From positions 1-64,000 of the forward strand of contig NZ_PEIB01000008.1 in the NCBI RefSeq assembly GCF_004116385.1: DNA of 64,000 nucleotides. Reading direction: 5' to 3'. The notes beneath the pieces are model-generated. The model had not been told where the DNA came from and did no database searches. It was given only the letters and a program-made list of their open reading frames with translations. The translations under genes were made by a program, and so were the position numbers. Source of the stretch: Veronia nyctiphanis. Its GTDB lineage: Bacteria; Pseudomonadota; Gammaproteobacteria; Enterobacterales; Vibrionaceae. Below, in pieces: positions 22,937 to 34,855 of the stretch (the stretch's first letter is position 1; every line of letters starts with the position of its first letter).

Positions 22937-24187
22937 TTACATTTGCTCGATCATGTCGTCAGCAAACTCTGAACACTTGCGCAATGTCGCGCCATCCATT
23001 AGGCGTTCAAAATCATAGGTGACCGTCTTATTGCTGATCGCTTTCTCCATTGAAGAGATGATCAAATCAGCAGCTTCAGTCCAACCCAAATGACGAAGCA
23101 TCATTTCAGCAGACAAGATCAGTGAGCCAGGGTTTACCTTGTCCTGACCAGCATACTTAGGCGCAGTACCGTGAGTAGCTTCAAACAGAGCAACACCATC
23201 ACCAATGTTTGCGCCAGGTGCAATACCGATACCACCAACTTGCGCAGCAAGAGCATCAGAGATGTAGTCACCGTTCAGGTTCATAGTTGCAATAACATCA
23301 TATTCCGCTGGGCGAAGCAGAATTTGCTGCAGGAATGCATCAGCAATAACGTCTTTAATGATGATTTCTTTGCCCGTGTTTGGGTTTTTGAAAGACATCC
23401 AAGGGCCGCCATCCAACAACTCAGCACCAAACTCATCACGCGCAACTTCATAACCCCAGTCTTTGAAAGCACCTTCGGTAAACTTCATGATGTTACCTTT
23501 ATGAACAATGGTCATAGAGTCACGATCGTTGTCAACAGTGTACTGAATTGCAGCACGAACCAAACGTTTCGTACCTTCTTCAGAGATAGGCTTGATACCT
23601 ACACCGCACTGTTGTGGGAAGCGAATCTTTGTCGCACCCATTTCGTCTTGCAGGAACTTGATTACTTTGTCAGCTTCGGCAGTGCCAGCTTTGAACTCAA
23701 CACCTGCATAAATGTCTTCTGAATTTTCACGGTAGATTACCATGTCAGTCAGCTCAGGCTGCTTCAGAGGGCTTGGAACACCTTCGAAGTAGCGAACAGG
23801 ACGCGCACAGATGTACAAATCAAGCTCTTGACGCAAAGCAACGTTCAACGAACGGATGCCGCCGCCAACTGGGGTTGTCAAAGGACCTTTAATAGCAACT
23901 TTGTAATCGCGGATATATTCTAGAGTTTCTTTTGGAAGCCACTCGTCTTCGCCATACACCTGCGTGGATTTCTCACCAGTGTAGATTTCCATCCAGGAAA
24001 TTTTGCGGTCGCCGCTATATGCTTTTTTAACAGCTGCATCGACAACCTTGATCATCGCAGGGCTAACATCAACACCGATGCCATCACCTTCAATGAAAGG
24101 AATGATTGGGTTGTTAGGTACTACCAGCTTGTTTCCGTCCAGAGTGATTTTCTGGCCATTAGCCGGAACAACAACTTTAGTTTCCAT
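22937..24187 (-). CDS. icd: NADP-dependent isocitrate dehydrogenase
   Basis: A TCA-cycle enzyme that oxidises isocitrate to 2-oxoglutarate with NADP. At 416 residues it has exactly the E. coli length. Ser113 in the segment [13 protein letters not shown] is the site that AceK phosphorylates in E. coli. The metal- and substrate-binding stretch [20 protein letters not shown] and the NADP site [18 protein letters not shown] are present. It is divergent from rluE with about 260 bases between, as in E. coli. Confidence 0.98.
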   Translation of the reverse strand: METKVVVPANGQKITLDGNKLVVPNNPIIPFIEGDGIGVDVSPAMIKVVDAAVKKAYSGDRKISWMEIYTGEKSTQVYGEDEWLPKETLEYIRDYKVAIKGPLTTPVGGGIRSLNVALRQELDLYICARPVRYFEGVPSPLKQPELTDMVIYRENSEDIYAGVEFKAGTAEADKVIKFLQDEMGATKIRFPQQCGVGIKPISEEGTKRLVRAAIQYTVDNDRDSMTIVHKGNIMKFTEGAFKDWGYEVARDEFGAELLDGGPWMSFKNPNTGKEIIIKDVIADAFLQQILLRPAEYDVIATMNLNGDYISDALAAQVGGIGIAPGANIGDGVALFEATHGTAPKYAGQDKVNPGSLILSAEMMLRHLGWTEAADLIISSMEKAISNKTVTYDFERLMDGATLRKCSEFADDMIEQM

Positions 24188-24451
24188 TAATACTCTCTCC
24201 TAGCGTCCATTTATCCTGTATACATGCCAGCAAAAACACACTCCACAACGTCCTTGGGGTACAGTCTAAAATCGCTTGATAAGTATGTTCACGTATTAGA
24301 TGTGGATGCTGTGGCAGCATTACAGAGAATTGTTCTGCGTGGTAAATCATGTGGCCGAAAGAATACTTTAATTTCACAAATGCGCCAATCAGATTATTCC
24401 ATGTATAATACCGAGGTCTCATTTGTAGCCCGAGCTGATTGACATAATCTA

Positions 24452-25072
24452 ATGACCTTTTCTCAAAAAACTGTTCACAAAAAGAACAAGCTTTCACAAT
24501 CTGGTAAACAAAACAAAAAGAAGCCAGTTCAGCACAAGAAACATCAGCCTAAAAGGCCCAGAGGCCAAAGGCGTATCATTTTATTTAATAAGCCGTTTAA
24601 TACGCTAACACAATTCACTGGTGAGCCCGGAGACTCAACACTTTCGGACTTTGTACCAATAAAAGATATCTATGCGGCAGGACGTCTCGACAAAGACAGT
24701 GAAGGGCTTTTAGTGCTAACAAATGATGGCAGTCTTCAGGCCAGATTAACTCAGCCCAAGTCTAAACAACCGAAGACGTATTGGGTACAAATAGAGGGTA
24801 CACCATCTTCTGATGCCATCAGAAAGCTACAGCAAGGTGTTGAGCTTAAAGATGGCTTAACGTTACCCGCAGACGTTAAACTAATCGATGCGCCTGATGT
24901 ATGGCAAAGAAATCCTCCCGTCAGATTCAGAGCAAATATCCCGACGACTTGGCTTTCTATTACATTGAGAGAAGGTCGAAATAGACAGGTCAGAAGGATG
25001 ACCGCCCATGTAGGACATCCGACCCTACGGCTTATTCGTTATAGTATGGCTGACTGGACGGTTGAAGCTTAA
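24452..25072 (+). CDS. rluE: 23S rRNA pseudouridine(2457) synthase RluE
   Basis: RluE makes pseudouridine 2457 in 23S rRNA. The 206-residue protein has a basic lysine-rich N-terminal tail (1-40), then the RsuA/RluB/E/F catalytic core with [19 protein letters not shown] (catalytic Asp in GRLD, near residue 80) and the C-terminal [24 protein letters not shown]. There is no S4 domain, as expected for RluE. In E. coli nudJ follows; here mnmA follows directly after 141 bases. Confidence 0.93.
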   Translation: MTFSQKTVHKKNKLSQSGKQNKKKPVQHKKHQPKRPRGQRRIILFNKPFNTLTQFTGEPGDSTLSDFVPIKDIYAAGRLDKDSEGLLVLTNDGSLQARLTQPKSKQPKTYWVQIEGTPSSDAIRKLQQGVELKDGLTLPADVKLIDAPDVWQRNPPVRFRANIPTTWLSITLREGRNRQVRRMTAHVGHPTLRLIRYSMADWTVEA

Positions 25073-25213
25073 AGCCTGGTGAGTGGAGAGAAGTGTCATT
25101 AAAATATGACATTTCTTCACCGAACGTAAAACGTGACTAGGTTCTCATCTGTTTACCTCATGAACTTTCTGTTAAACTCTGCCACCGATTAAATTGGAGC
25201 ATGAATTTTCGCT

Positions 25214-26326
25214 ATGTCAGACAACAGCAACAAAAAAGTTATCGTAGGCATGTCAGGGGGCGTTGACTCTTCTGTTTCTGCTTATCTTCTTCTTCAACAA
25301 GGTTATCAAGTTGAAGGCCTATTTATGAAAAACTGGGAAGAAGACGATAACGAGGAATATTGTTCAGCGGCAGAAGATCTTGCCGATGCACAAGCTGTCT
25401 GTGACAAGTTAGGTATTACTCTCCACACCATTAATTTTGCCGCTGAGTATTGGGATAATGTGTTTGAACATTTCCTGACTGAGTATAAGGCGGGCCGCAC
25501 GCCCAACCCTGATATCCTGTGTAATAAAGAGATAAAATTTAAAGCTTTTCTCGAGTTTGCGGATGAAGTGCTTGAAGCTGATTACATTGCGATGGGCCAC
25601 TACGTGCGTCGGTCTTTTCCTGTTTCTGAGGAAAAAATGCCTAAGATGCTTCGTGGTCGTGACAGCAACAAAGATCAAAGTTACTTCCTTTACACACTGA
25701 GCCACGACCAAATCGCTCGCAGTCTCTTCCCTGTCGGTGAATTAGAAAAACCCGAAGTCAGAAAAATTGCAGAAGAGCAGGATTTAGTTACTGCGAAAAA
25801 GAAAGACTCAACAGGCATTTGCTTTATCGGTGAGCGTAAGTTCACTGACTTCCTCTCACGTTACCTACCCGCTCAACCCGGTGTTATCGAGACTACTGAG
25901 GGGCAAGAAATCGGAGAGCATCAGGGCTTGATGTACCATACTCTTGGCCAGCGTAAAGGGCTGCACATTGGTGGTCAAAAAGGCGGTAATGGTAATGAAG
26001 AGCCTTGGTACGTTGTTGATAAAGATGTAAGCCGAAATGTACTTATCGTAGGTCAGGGGGCTAATCACCCTGCCCTATTTTCCCAAGGTCTGATTGCTGG
26101 TCAGTTGCATTGGGTTGACCGTTCACCAATCGCTCAATCATTGAAGTGCACCGTGAAAACGCGATACCGCCAACAGGACATATCATGTACCATCGAACCT
26201 GTTGATGAGCTGACAATTAAAGTCATTTTTGATGAACCGCAAGCCGCGGTGACACCCGGACAGTCAGCGGTATTTTATCTGGATGATGTTTGCCTAGGTG
26301 GTGGCATCATCGAACAGCGTATATAG
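25214..26326 (+). CDS. mnmA: tRNA-specific 2-thiouridylase MnmA
   Basis: MnmA puts sulphur on U34 of tRNA-Lys, -Glu and -Gln, using sulphur relayed from IscS and the Tus proteins. The 370-residue protein has the PP-loop [12 protein letters not shown] (near 12-23), the catalytic cysteine in [16 protein letters not shown] (near 100) and the second cysteine in [14 protein letters not shown] (near 200). It begins the mnmA-hflD-purB gene set; hflD starts 11 bases after its stop codon. Confidence 0.97.
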   Translation: MSDNSNKKVIVGMSGGVDSSVSAYLLLQQGYQVEGLFMKNWEEDDNEEYCSAAEDLADAQAVCDKLGITLHTINFAAEYWDNVFEHFLTEYKAGRTPNPDILCNKEIKFKAFLEFADEVLEADYIAMGHYVRRSFPVSEEKMPKMLRGRDSNKDQSYFLYTLSHDQIARSLFPVGELEKPEVRKIAEEQDLVTAKKKDSTGICFIGERKFTDFLSRYLPAQPGVIETTEGQEIGEHQGLMYHTLGQRKGLHIGGQKGGNGNEEPWYVVDKDVSRNVLIVGQGANHPALFSQGLIAGQLHWVDRSPIAQSLKCTVKTRYRQQDISCTIEPVDELTIKVIFDEPQAAVTPGQSAVFYLDDVCLGGGIIEQRI

Positions 26327-26337
26327 GAGCTTAGTGA

Positions 26338-26958
26338 GTGGCCAATACTTCTTATGATCGTACCATCGCATTTGCTGGTATATGTCAGGCAGTAAAACTG
26401 GTGCAGGAAGTTGCAAGAACAGGCGGTTGTGACCGTGAACAACTTCATACCAGCCTTAACAGTATTGTCGTCACTGACCCTCCGAACACCGCCGAAGTAT
26501 ATGGCGGAGAACAAAATCTGCTGGTCGGTTTACGCACCATAGTGGAAGAGTTTGATACCAGCAAAAGTGATGGCGAAATGACTCGCTATTTGATAAATCT
26601 CTTGGCTCTGGAGCGCAAGTTATCAGCGCGTCGTGATAGCTTGTCACAACTTGGCGATAGAATCAGCACCGTACAACGTCAGGTTGGCCACTTTGAATTA
26701 CTTGATGATCAAATGATCAGCAACCTCGCCAGTGTTTACCTCGATACCATCAGCCCGCTAGGGCCTCGTATTCAGGTCACTGGCTCTCCCGCCCAGCTTC
26801 AGCAGACAGGTGTTCAGCACAAGGTACGTTCGCTGTTGCTGGCTGGAATGCGCAGTGCCGTCCTTTGGCGGCAGGTAGGCGGTAAACGCCGACACTTGAT
26901 ATTTGGCCGAAAAAATATGATTGAACAGGCCAAAATCATCCTCGCCCGAAATTCTTAA
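26338..26958 (+). CDS. hflD: High frequency lysogenization protein HflD homologue
   Basis: A 206-residue all-helical protein, peripherally bound to the inner membrane in E. coli, where it affects lambda CII stability; its housekeeping role is unclear. Recognisable stretches are [20 protein letters not shown] at the start and the ending [20 protein letters not shown] then [16 protein letters not shown]. The start codon is GTG at 26338, preceded by TAGGAGC. It lies between mnmA and purB, the order conserved across gamma-proteobacteria. Confidence 0.95.
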   Translation: MANTSYDRTIAFAGICQAVKLVQEVARTGGCDREQLHTSLNSIVVTDPPNTAEVYGGEQNLLVGLRTIVEEFDTSKSDGEMTRYLINLLALERKLSARRDSLSQLGDRISTVQRQVGHFELLDDQMISNLASVYLDTISPLGPRIQVTGSPAQLQQTGVQHKVRSLLLAGMRSAVLWRQVGGKRRHLIFGRKNMIEQAKIILARNS

Positions 26959-26965
26959 TATATAG

Positions 26966-28347
<1,382 letters not shown>

Positions 28348-28366
28348 TTACTGTTATTGTATTAAC

Positions 28367-28396
28367 AAAGCCCAGACACACATTGTCTGGGCTTTT
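28367..28396 (+). terminator. Intrinsic terminator of purB
   Basis: Stem aaagcccagaca / tgtctgggcttt with a 5-base loop and a following T run. It ends the mnmA-hflD-purB group. Confidence 0.9.
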
Positions 28397-28480
28397 TCGT
28401 ATGAATGGAGTGTATTAATAGGTTAATCAACGATTGATAAGCGTTATACTTGAGCCAAATAAAATCAGCCGTCCAAACAT

Positions 28481-29617
28481 ATGTATCAGTTCAACTTTGA
28501 TCTAGACCAATTCCTTGCCGAGTTCTGGCAGAAAAAACCCACCATCATTCGTAACGGCTTCGCTAACTTTGAAGACCCTATATCACCAGACGAACTTGCC
28601 GGTCTGGCTATGGAAGAAGAAATAGACTCCCGCTTTGTATCAAACGCGACAGGTAAGTGGGAGGTCCAACATGGTCCATTTGACACTTTCGAATACTTCC
28701 CCGATACCGAATCACAGTTGATTGTTCAGGCATCAAATCATTGGCATCCGGGCCCTCGCGCCTTATCAGCGCCATTTAATAAGCTGCCAAACTGGCTCTT
28801 TGATGACGTAATGACCTGCCTGTCCATGCCAGGTGGTGGGGTGGGCCCGCATATTGATCAGTATGATGTGTTCATCATTCAGGGCATGGGTAAGCGACGA
28901 TGGCGTGTCGGTCCGCAAGGCGAGTATGAAGATGCAAATCACGAGAGTGGGCTTCGTCAAATTACAGGGTTTGATGCCATCATTGATGAGGAGCTTAACC
29001 CCGGCGACATCATCTATATTCCACCCGGGTTCCCACATGAAGGGAATACCAGCGAAGTATCGCTAAGTTACTCTATTGGCTACCGCTCACCCAAAAAGCG
29101 TGAATTACTGAGTAGCTTCGCTGATTTTGTCATTTCCAACGATCAGGGTGATGTGCACTATCATCAACCCGCGCTCAAGGCACGGGATAAAAGCGGGATG
29201 GTTTCGGCCACGGACAAAGATGAACTCAATGAGATGTTGATGTCATTGCTCACTGATGATGAAATAAAATCCCGCTGGCTGGGAGAGCTTCTTAGCCAAT
29301 CGAGACATGAGTTGGACATAATGCCTGCAGAGCCACCATGGCAAATGGCTGAACTCACGGAGTTTGTCAGCGATAACCTTGTTCTTGAGAGGGTTGCGGG
29401 TCTCAAAGCGCTCTATCATCAAGAAAACCCTTCATTGATTTTCATCAATGGCGATACTTATGAACTCAATGATGAAAACGCACCACTGATTTCCCATCTG
29501 CTGTGTAATCTAGAGAGCTTTACTGGCTCTGATATGGGTAAACTGGCAGAGAACCCTGCATTTATGGATTTATTGTTAATGCTATGCAATCAGGGGTATT
29601 GGTATCCGCAGGCTTAA
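28481..29617 (+). CDS. roxA: Ribosomal protein uL16 3-hydroxylase RoxA (YcfD)
   Basis: A JmjC-type Fe(II)/2-oxoglutarate oxygenase that hydroxylates an arginine of ribosomal protein L16. The 378-residue protein has the iron triad His124-Ile-Asp126 (VGPHIDQYDV) and His186 (PPGFPHEGNTSE). The C-terminal third is the dimerisation and winged-helix part, ending LLMLCNQGYWYPQA. In E. coli phoPQ lies between purB and roxA; here roxA follows purB directly after a terminator. Confidence 0.95.
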   Translation: MYQFNFDLDQFLAEFWQKKPTIIRNGFANFEDPISPDELAGLAMEEEIDSRFVSNATGKWEVQHGPFDTFEYFPDTESQLIVQASNHWHPGPRALSAPFNKLPNWLFDDVMTCLSMPGGGVGPHIDQYDVFIIQGMGKRRWRVGPQGEYEDANHESGLRQITGFDAIIDEELNPGDIIYIPPGFPHEGNTSEVSLSYSIGYRSPKKRELLSSFADFVISNDQGDVHYHQPALKARDKSGMVSATDKDELNEMLMSLLTDDEIKSRWLGELLSQSRHELDIMPAEPPWQMAELTEFVSDNLVLERVAGLKALYHQENPSLIFINGDTYELNDENAPLISHLLCNLESFTGSDMGKLAENPAFMDLLLMLCNQGYWYPQA

Positions 29618-29644
29618 TGCCCAAAGCACCATACAACAAACACA

Positions 29645-29672
29645 AAAAAGCCTTCCAAATGGAAGGCTTTTT
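29645..29672. terminator. Bidirectional terminator between roxA and the chemoreceptor gene
   Basis: Hairpin aaaaaagccttcc-aaat-ggaaggcttttt. It serves roxA on the plus strand and the chemoreceptor on the minus strand. Confidence 0.9.
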
Positions 29673-29692
29673 CATTCTGTAGTCTGCGCGAA

Positions 29693-31819
29693 TTAAACAA
29701 CAAACTGGCCAACAAGGCTCTTCTGTTGCTCTGACAATGACGCTAATCGCTGGCCAACCTCCGCAGAGCGTTCGGCATTAGTAAGAATGCCTTCACTCTG
29801 TTCGCGAATATTTGACACATTGCCATTCACTTCCGCTGAAACGGTCCGCTGTTCCTCTGCCGCCCTAGCAATTTGTGCATTCAACTCTTCAATCGAACGT
29901 ATTGCCTCAGCTATGTTGTTGAGACTATTCGCGGCTTCTTCAACTTGAAGTGACGTGTCCCCTGCAAGTTTATTGCCTTCTTCGATAGCACCAACGACTG
30001 AGCCAATACCTATACCCACTTCTTCGATCACTTCCCTAATCTGGGTCACGGATTGTTGAGAGCGAATTGATAGTTGGCGAACTTCTTCTGCCACAACAGC
30101 AAATCCTTTACCTTGATCCCCAGCCCTCGCGGCTTCAATCGCCGCATTAAGGGCCAGTAAATTTGTTTGGTCAGAGACGCCCTCAATGACAGTAAGAATC
30201 TGGTTAATACTTTCATTGCTGCTCTTTAACTGCTCAACAACAGGTTTAGCGGCATTCATCTTATCAACCAAAGAGTTCATAGACTGCGCTGATTGGCTGG
30301 CGACGCTTTGACCAGAAGTGGCAGCCGTAGTCGCAGAAATGGCAGCATTCAACGCATTTTCGGTATGATTAGCGACTTCACTCGCTGTCATCGTCATTTG
30401 CTCTGCCGCCGTAGCAACCAGATCGACCTCACGGAATTGTAATTCACTGCCATCACGAGTGTTTCCGGCAATATCTGCGGCCCCGCGCGCAGTTTGCTCA
30501 ATCTCAGACACTGATTGAACAACGTCTTGAATAATACCTTGCAACTTATCAAGAAATTTATTGAACCAATTTGCTAATTCGCCAACTTCATCTTGCTGCT
30601 TAAGCTCAATCCTTTGGGTAAGGTCACCTTCACCCGAAGCGATATCTTTCAAACGTTCAACCACCACTTTAATTGGTTTAACGATCTGCTGAGCAGCAAA
30701 ATAAACAATCACTAGTCCGAGGCCAATAATAACTACGCCGATTAACCAGGTGGTATTTTGAGACGTTGAAAACTGGTCACTGACAATATCCCCCAATTCA
30801 TAGGCGTCTGCTAAAACTGTGTTGACTGGTAATTGGATCACAACACCCCAATTTCCAGATCCAGTACTAATAGGCTTAAAGACTTGCAACCATTTGTCGT
30901 CGTCAGTCCATCTTACTTGTATCTGGTCACTATTTAGCCAGTTGGCAAGCGCTGATGGCATTGAACTATCGCCCGTGATGATGTCACCGATCCGAGATAT
31001 ATCTTGGTCCCAAGCCGCAAGTACGCCATCATTCCCAACGATAGTAACGTTCCCAGCACCGCCATAAAGCTTACTGTCTACATCGACAAGAATACTTTGT
31101 AGTTGGCTAAGATTGATATCCAGCCCCATTATCCCAAGCACTTTTCCATTTTGTACCAGAGGAACAGTAATTGAGGTTATCAATGATTGTGTACCAGATT
31201 GACTACTAACATGTGGCTTTAACACACACAAGGCGGCTGAAGACACCGAGCAGTCATACCAATCAGATGTAAAACCATCCAGTGATTCGGTACCAGCAAT
31301 CTGAGCTTCAGAAAGGATTTGTCTGTCGGGCTCTTGGCCATTGTTGAACCAATAGGCGGAAAAACGCCCAGTATCATTGCCGCCCGCATAATCCGCATCG
31401 ACGTAGTTGCTGTCTTCGCCATCCAGACCGTTTGGCTCGAATACGGCGTAAGCACCTTCGATATTTGAAAAGTTTTCGACTGCCAACTTGAGCATTTCAC
31501 TGACAGAGTTTCTCAGTTCAGAACTGTTGGTGTAGTTCTCTTCAGCATTTTTCTTCAAGAAAATAACGCTTTGTGCAAGGGTTTGTGCACGGTAAATGGC
31601 CTCATCCAGAAACCCTTTTACTCGGGTAGCTTCTGTCTGAGCTTGACTGAGGACTAACGACTCGGTTTTATCTTTCAGTGATGAGACCGATAACTCACCG
31701 ATGGTTTGTTGACTCTGATTGTTAAAGTATGCAGATATCGAAAGCAAAGCAAAGGCGGTAAAAAGTAAGCACAACCCTGAGACTAGGGTGACTTTCCACT
31801 GTACAGATAGCTTTTGCAT
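29693..31819 (-). CDS. Methyl-accepting chemotaxis protein with periplasmic dCache-type sensor
   Basis: A 708-residue transmembrane chemoreceptor. The first hydrophobic segment (about 8-30) is followed by a large periplasmic region (about 35-365) with a double-Cache appearance: GAYAVFEPNG, SLDGFTSDWYDC, GLDINLSQLQSILVDVDSKLYGG split over its two lobes. A second membrane helix (LIGVVIIGLGLVIVYFAAQQ), HAMP domain (KPIKVVVERLKDIASGEGDL) and signalling domain with tip [20 protein letters not shown] follow. Cache receptors bind amino acids, organic acids or similar small molecules; the ligand cannot be read from the sequence. The start is the ATG at 31819, preceded by AAGGAG; a longer frame to 31855 lacks a site. 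It sits between roxA and opp. Confidence 0.92.
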   Translation of the reverse strand: MQKLSVQWKVTLVSGLCLLFTAFALLSISAYFNNQSQQTIGELSVSSLKDKTESLVLSQAQTEATRVKGFLDEAIYRAQTLAQSVIFLKKNAEENYTNSSELRNSVSEMLKLAVENFSNIEGAYAVFEPNGLDGEDSNYVDADYAGGNDTGRFSAYWFNNGQEPDRQILSEAQIAGTESLDGFTSDWYDCSVSSAALCVLKPHVSSQSGTQSLITSITVPLVQNGKVLGIMGLDINLSQLQSILVDVDSKLYGGAGNVTIVGNDGVLAAWDQDISRIGDIITGDSSMPSALANWLNSDQIQVRWTDDDKWLQVFKPISTGSGNWGVVIQLPVNTVLADAYELGDIVSDQFSTSQNTTWLIGVVIIGLGLVIVYFAAQQIVKPIKVVVERLKDIASGEGDLTQRIELKQQDEVGELANWFNKFLDKLQGIIQDVVQSVSEIEQTARGAADIAGNTRDGSELQFREVDLVATAAEQMTMTASEVANHTENALNAAISATTAATSGQSVASQSAQSMNSLVDKMNAAKPVVEQLKSSNESINQILTVIEGVSDQTNLLALNAAIEAARAGDQGKGFAVVAEEVRQLSIRSQQSVTQIREVIEEVGIGIGSVVGAIEEGNKLAGDTSLQVEEAANSLNNIAEAIRSIEELNAQIARAAEEQRTVSAEVNGNVSNIREQSEGILTNAERSAEVGQRLASLSEQQKSLVGQFVV

Positions 31820-31916
31820 AATCACGCTCCTTGCGTTAACAGCTACCAAAAGCAAAGCGATGGTTTTAGTTATATTCCGTTATTGTTTATCGACATTTTA
31901 AGCTTTTTTTTTTAGA

Positions 31917-31947
31917 CAAAAAAGCGCGATCTTCATCGCGCTTTTTT
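31917..31947 (-). terminator. Terminator of the opp operon
   Basis: Hairpin aaaaaagcgcgat-cttc-atcgcgctttttt just beyond oppF on the minus strand. The symmetrical A and T runs would also allow plus-strand function, but no plus-strand gene reads into it. Confidence 0.9.
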
Positions 31948-31960
31948 CAATAAACGAAGC

Positions 31961-32955
31961 TTAAACCTCTACATGAAGACAGGAAACGGCATGCCTGTCT
32001 TCACCCTTCAGTTGAGGCTTTTTATCCGCACACGATTCCGTAGCAATTGGACATCTTGTTCGGAAAACACAACCAGAAGGTGGATTCATTGGAGAGGGCA
32101 AGTCACCTTCAAGTAACTGAATCTCCTTTGAGCGCTCTTTATCAGGGTCAGGAATTGGCACCGCTGACATCAGAGCTTTTGTATATGGATGCTTCGGGTC
32201 GTCAAACAATGCTGAACCTTCAGCAAGTTCAACCGCATTACCGAGGTACATGACCAATACTCGATCAGAAATATGTTTAACAACTGACAAGTCATGCGCA
32301 ATAAAGATAAGGCTCAGCCCCATTTCTTTCTGGAGTTCTTTTAACAGGTTCACCACTTGCGCTTGAATAGAGACATCAAGTGCTGATACTGGCTCATCAC
32401 AAATTACAAGTTTCGGTTTCAGAATAAGCGCACGTGCAATACCAATACGCTGGCACTGACCACCAGAGAATTCGTGCGGATAACGGTTTATAACGTTGGG
32501 CAGAAGGCCAACACGTTTCATTATCCACTGAACCTCTTCTTTCACTTCTTCCTTACTTTTTTCTGGATAGAACGTCTTGAGAGGTTCAGCGATGATCTCA
32601 CCGACAGTCATACGCGGGTTTAGTGAGGCCAGCGGATCCTGAAATATCATCTGGATTTCTTTGCGTTTCTCACGCTTTTCCGTATGAGACATTTTGGTTA
32701 AGTCATTACCCAACCAAACCGCTCTACCATCGGTCGCTTCAACGAGACCAATAATCGCGCGAGCAAGTGTCGATTTACCGCAGCCCGATTCACCCACAAC
32801 ACCCAATGTTTCGCCCTCATAAAGACGAATATTGACACCATCAACAGCTTTTAGTTTGATGGTTTAGTCCACGGCCAAGAAGAAGCCGGCATGATGTTAA
32901 AGTGGACTTTGAGATCCTCAATGTCCAGTAGAAGGTTTTTATCAACAATACCCAT
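31961..32955 (-). CDS. oppF: Oligopeptide ABC transporter ATPase OppF (one-base frameshift in this sequence)
   Basis: OppF is one of two ATPases that drive peptide import through OppBC. The downstream 281 codons contain Walker A VGESGCGKSTLARAI, signature EFSGGQCQRIGIARALI and Walker B LVICDEPVSALDVS. The N-terminal part is in another frame: from the ATG at 32955 it reads [20 protein letters not shown] and on to PWTKPSN followed by a stop, where E. coli OppF continues LKAVDGVTLRLYEGETLG. One missing base at about 32853 restores 331 residues (E. coli 334). The ATG overlaps the oppD stop codon (TAATG) and has AGGAGG upstream, so it is the true start. Confidence 0.93.
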
Positions 32956-33920
32956 TACCAAGCCTCCTGATCAGAAAAACACGCTCTCAATCTGTCGTCA
33001 CCAAATGGCGTGAGTATAGGCGCTTTAACCTTACACTCAGCGGTAACACGGTGACAACGCTCCTGGTAAGGGCAACCGGGAGGAAGGTGCAGCAAGTTTG
33101 GTGGATTACCTGGTATTGTTGGCAGAACTTCGCCTTCAGTATCCAGTCGAGGTATCGCTTTTAACAAACCTTCTGTATATGGATGGCCCGGCTGGTAGAA
33201 AATCTCGTTAACCTTGCCGTATTCCATCGTGCGGCCAGCATACATGACCAAAACTTTGTCACATGAGCCAGCCACAACGCCCAAATCATGGGTGATCATA
33301 ATAATTGCAGTATTGAACTCAGACTTCAGTTCATTCAACAACTCCATGATCTGTGCCTGAACAGTCACATCAAGGGCAGTTGTTGGTTCATCTGCAATCA
33401 GAAGTTTCGGGCGGCATAACAAGGCCATCGCAATCATTACACGCTGGCGCATACCGCCAGAAAACTCATGCGGGTACATAGTAATACGCTTGCGTGCTTC
33501 AGGAATTTTAACAGCTTCGAGCATGCGAACAGACTCTTCGAAAGCTTCTGCTTTGCTCATACCTTTGTGAAGCATTAAGACTTCCATCAGCTGATCGCTG
33601 ACTTTCATGTAAGGGTTCAAGCTGGTCATCGGGTCTTGGAAAATCATCGCGATTTGCTCAGCGCGAATTTTATTCAGCTCAGCTTCCGACAAGTTGAGGA
33701 TTTCATTACCCTCAAACTTAGCACTACCCTTAATAATCCCGTTTTTGGCCAAAAGGCCCATAATCGCGAATACAGTCTGGCTTTTGCCAGATCCCGACTC
33801 ACCAACGATACCCAAGGTCTCTCCACGATCCAGAGAGAAGTTCAGATCATTGACCGCCGTAACAATGCCGTCTTGTGTTGTAAATTCAACGCGCAGGTCT
33901 TTTACGTCTAACAGGCTCAT
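32955..33920 (-). CDS. oppD: Oligopeptide ABC transporter ATPase OppD
   Basis: The partner ATPase of OppF. The 321-residue protein has Walker [18 protein letters not shown] (near 37-53), signature [16 protein letters not shown], Walker [14 protein letters not shown] and the C-terminal oligopeptide-transporter extension with cysteines ([13 protein letters not shown]) typical of the Opp/Dpp family, which can hold an iron-sulphur cluster in relatives. It lies 9 bases after oppC and overlaps oppF by one base. Confidence 0.97.
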   Translation of the reverse strand: MSLLDVKDLRVEFTTQDGIVTAVNDLNFSLDRGETLGIVGESGSGKSQTVFAIMGLLAKNGIIKGSAKFEGNEILNLSEAELNKIRAEQIAMIFQDPMTSLNPYMKVSDQLMEVLMLHKGMSKAEAFEESVRMLEAVKIPEARKRITMYPHEFSGGMRQRVMIAMALLCRPKLLIADEPTTALDVTVQAQIMELLNELKSEFNTAIIMITHDLGVVAGSCDKVLVMYAGRTMEYGKVNEIFYQPGHPYTEGLLKAIPRLDTEGEVLPTIPGNPPNLLHLPPGCPYQERCHRVTAECKVKAPILTPFGDDRLRACFSDQEAW

Positions 33921-33929
33921 ACATCCTCC

Positions 33930-34844
33930 TTATCGGTCTTTCGGATCAAGGGCATCACGAAGACCATCACCCACGTAGTTGAAGCAAAACAGTGTTGTGA
34001 CCATGAAAAGCGTTGGGAAAATCAGCATCCATGGTGCAAATTCCATTGTCTTTGAACCCTCATTGAGTAATGCGCCCCAACTGGTCATAGGCTCCTGAAC
34101 ACCCAGGCCAATAAAGCTCAAGAATGATTCGAATAAAATCAGACCCGGAATCGTCAGTGTAGAGTAAACAGCAATAATACCCAGAACGTTAGGGACGATG
34201 TGGCGTGTGATGATACGCCATTGGCTAACACCACAAACATGCGCAGCTTCAATGAACTCTTTATTCTTTAGACTCAACGTCTGACCACGTACGATACGTG
34301 CCATATCTAGCCAAGAAACCATACCAATCGCGACAAATAACAAAACAATGTCACGACCTAGTATTGTGACAAGAACAATGACTAAGAACATAAACGGGAT
34401 TGACCCGAGGATTTCGACAATACGCATCATAACAGTATCTACACGTCCGCCTAAAAATCCTGATGTTGCGCCGTAAAGCGTCCCCATGACAACTGCGATA
34501 ATTGCACCTACGACACCTACCATCAATGAAATTTGACCACCCATTAAAGTGCGGACAAATAGGTCACGACCTAGACTGTCAGTACCGAATAAATGGCCGT
34601 CTTCAGCAAGGCTTGGCGCTGCATAAATCGCATTCCAATCGGTATCATCAAATGCGTATTGGCTCATCATTGGGCCAAAGATAACGGCAAGCGTAATCAC
34701 AGCAAGTATGCAGAGACTAACCATGGCCGCACGGTTCTTCTTGAAACGAATAAATGCGTCTTGCCACAGGCTACGACCTTCTACTTCAAGGTTTTCGGCA
34801 AGTTTCTCTACGGAGTTAATTTTCTCTTTGTGTGTCGTCAACAT
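33930..34844 (-). CDS. oppC: Oligopeptide ABC transporter permease OppC
   Basis: One of the two inner-membrane channel subunits. The 304-residue protein has a cytoplasmic N-terminal segment (1-40) followed by six predicted membrane helices, the transporter signature LFGTDSLGRDLFVRTLMGG near 95 and the EAA loop around EFIEAAHVCGVSQWRIITRH, which contacts the ATPases. It is eleven bases downstream of oppB. Confidence 0.97.
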   Translation of the reverse strand: MLTTHKEKINSVEKLAENLEVEGRSLWQDAFIRFKKNRAAMVSLCILAVITLAVIFGPMMSQYAFDDTDWNAIYAAPSLAEDGHLFGTDSLGRDLFVRTLMGGQISLMVGVVGAIIAVVMGTLYGATSGFLGGRVDTVMMRIVEILGSIPFMFLVIVLVTILGRDIVLLFVAIGMVSWLDMARIVRGQTLSLKNKEFIEAAHVCGVSQWRIITRHIVPNVLGIIAVYSTLTIPGLILFESFLSFIGLGVQEPMTSWGALLNEGSKTMEFAPWMLIFPTLFMVTTLFCFNYVGDGLRDALDPKDR

Positions 34845-34855
34845 AACGCAGCCCT

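Noticed and set aside
24177..24497. 106-codon minus-strand frame between icd and rluE
   Set aside because: It overlaps the start of rluE antisense and the icd start, has no recognisable sequence or ribosome binding site, and would cover both promoters.
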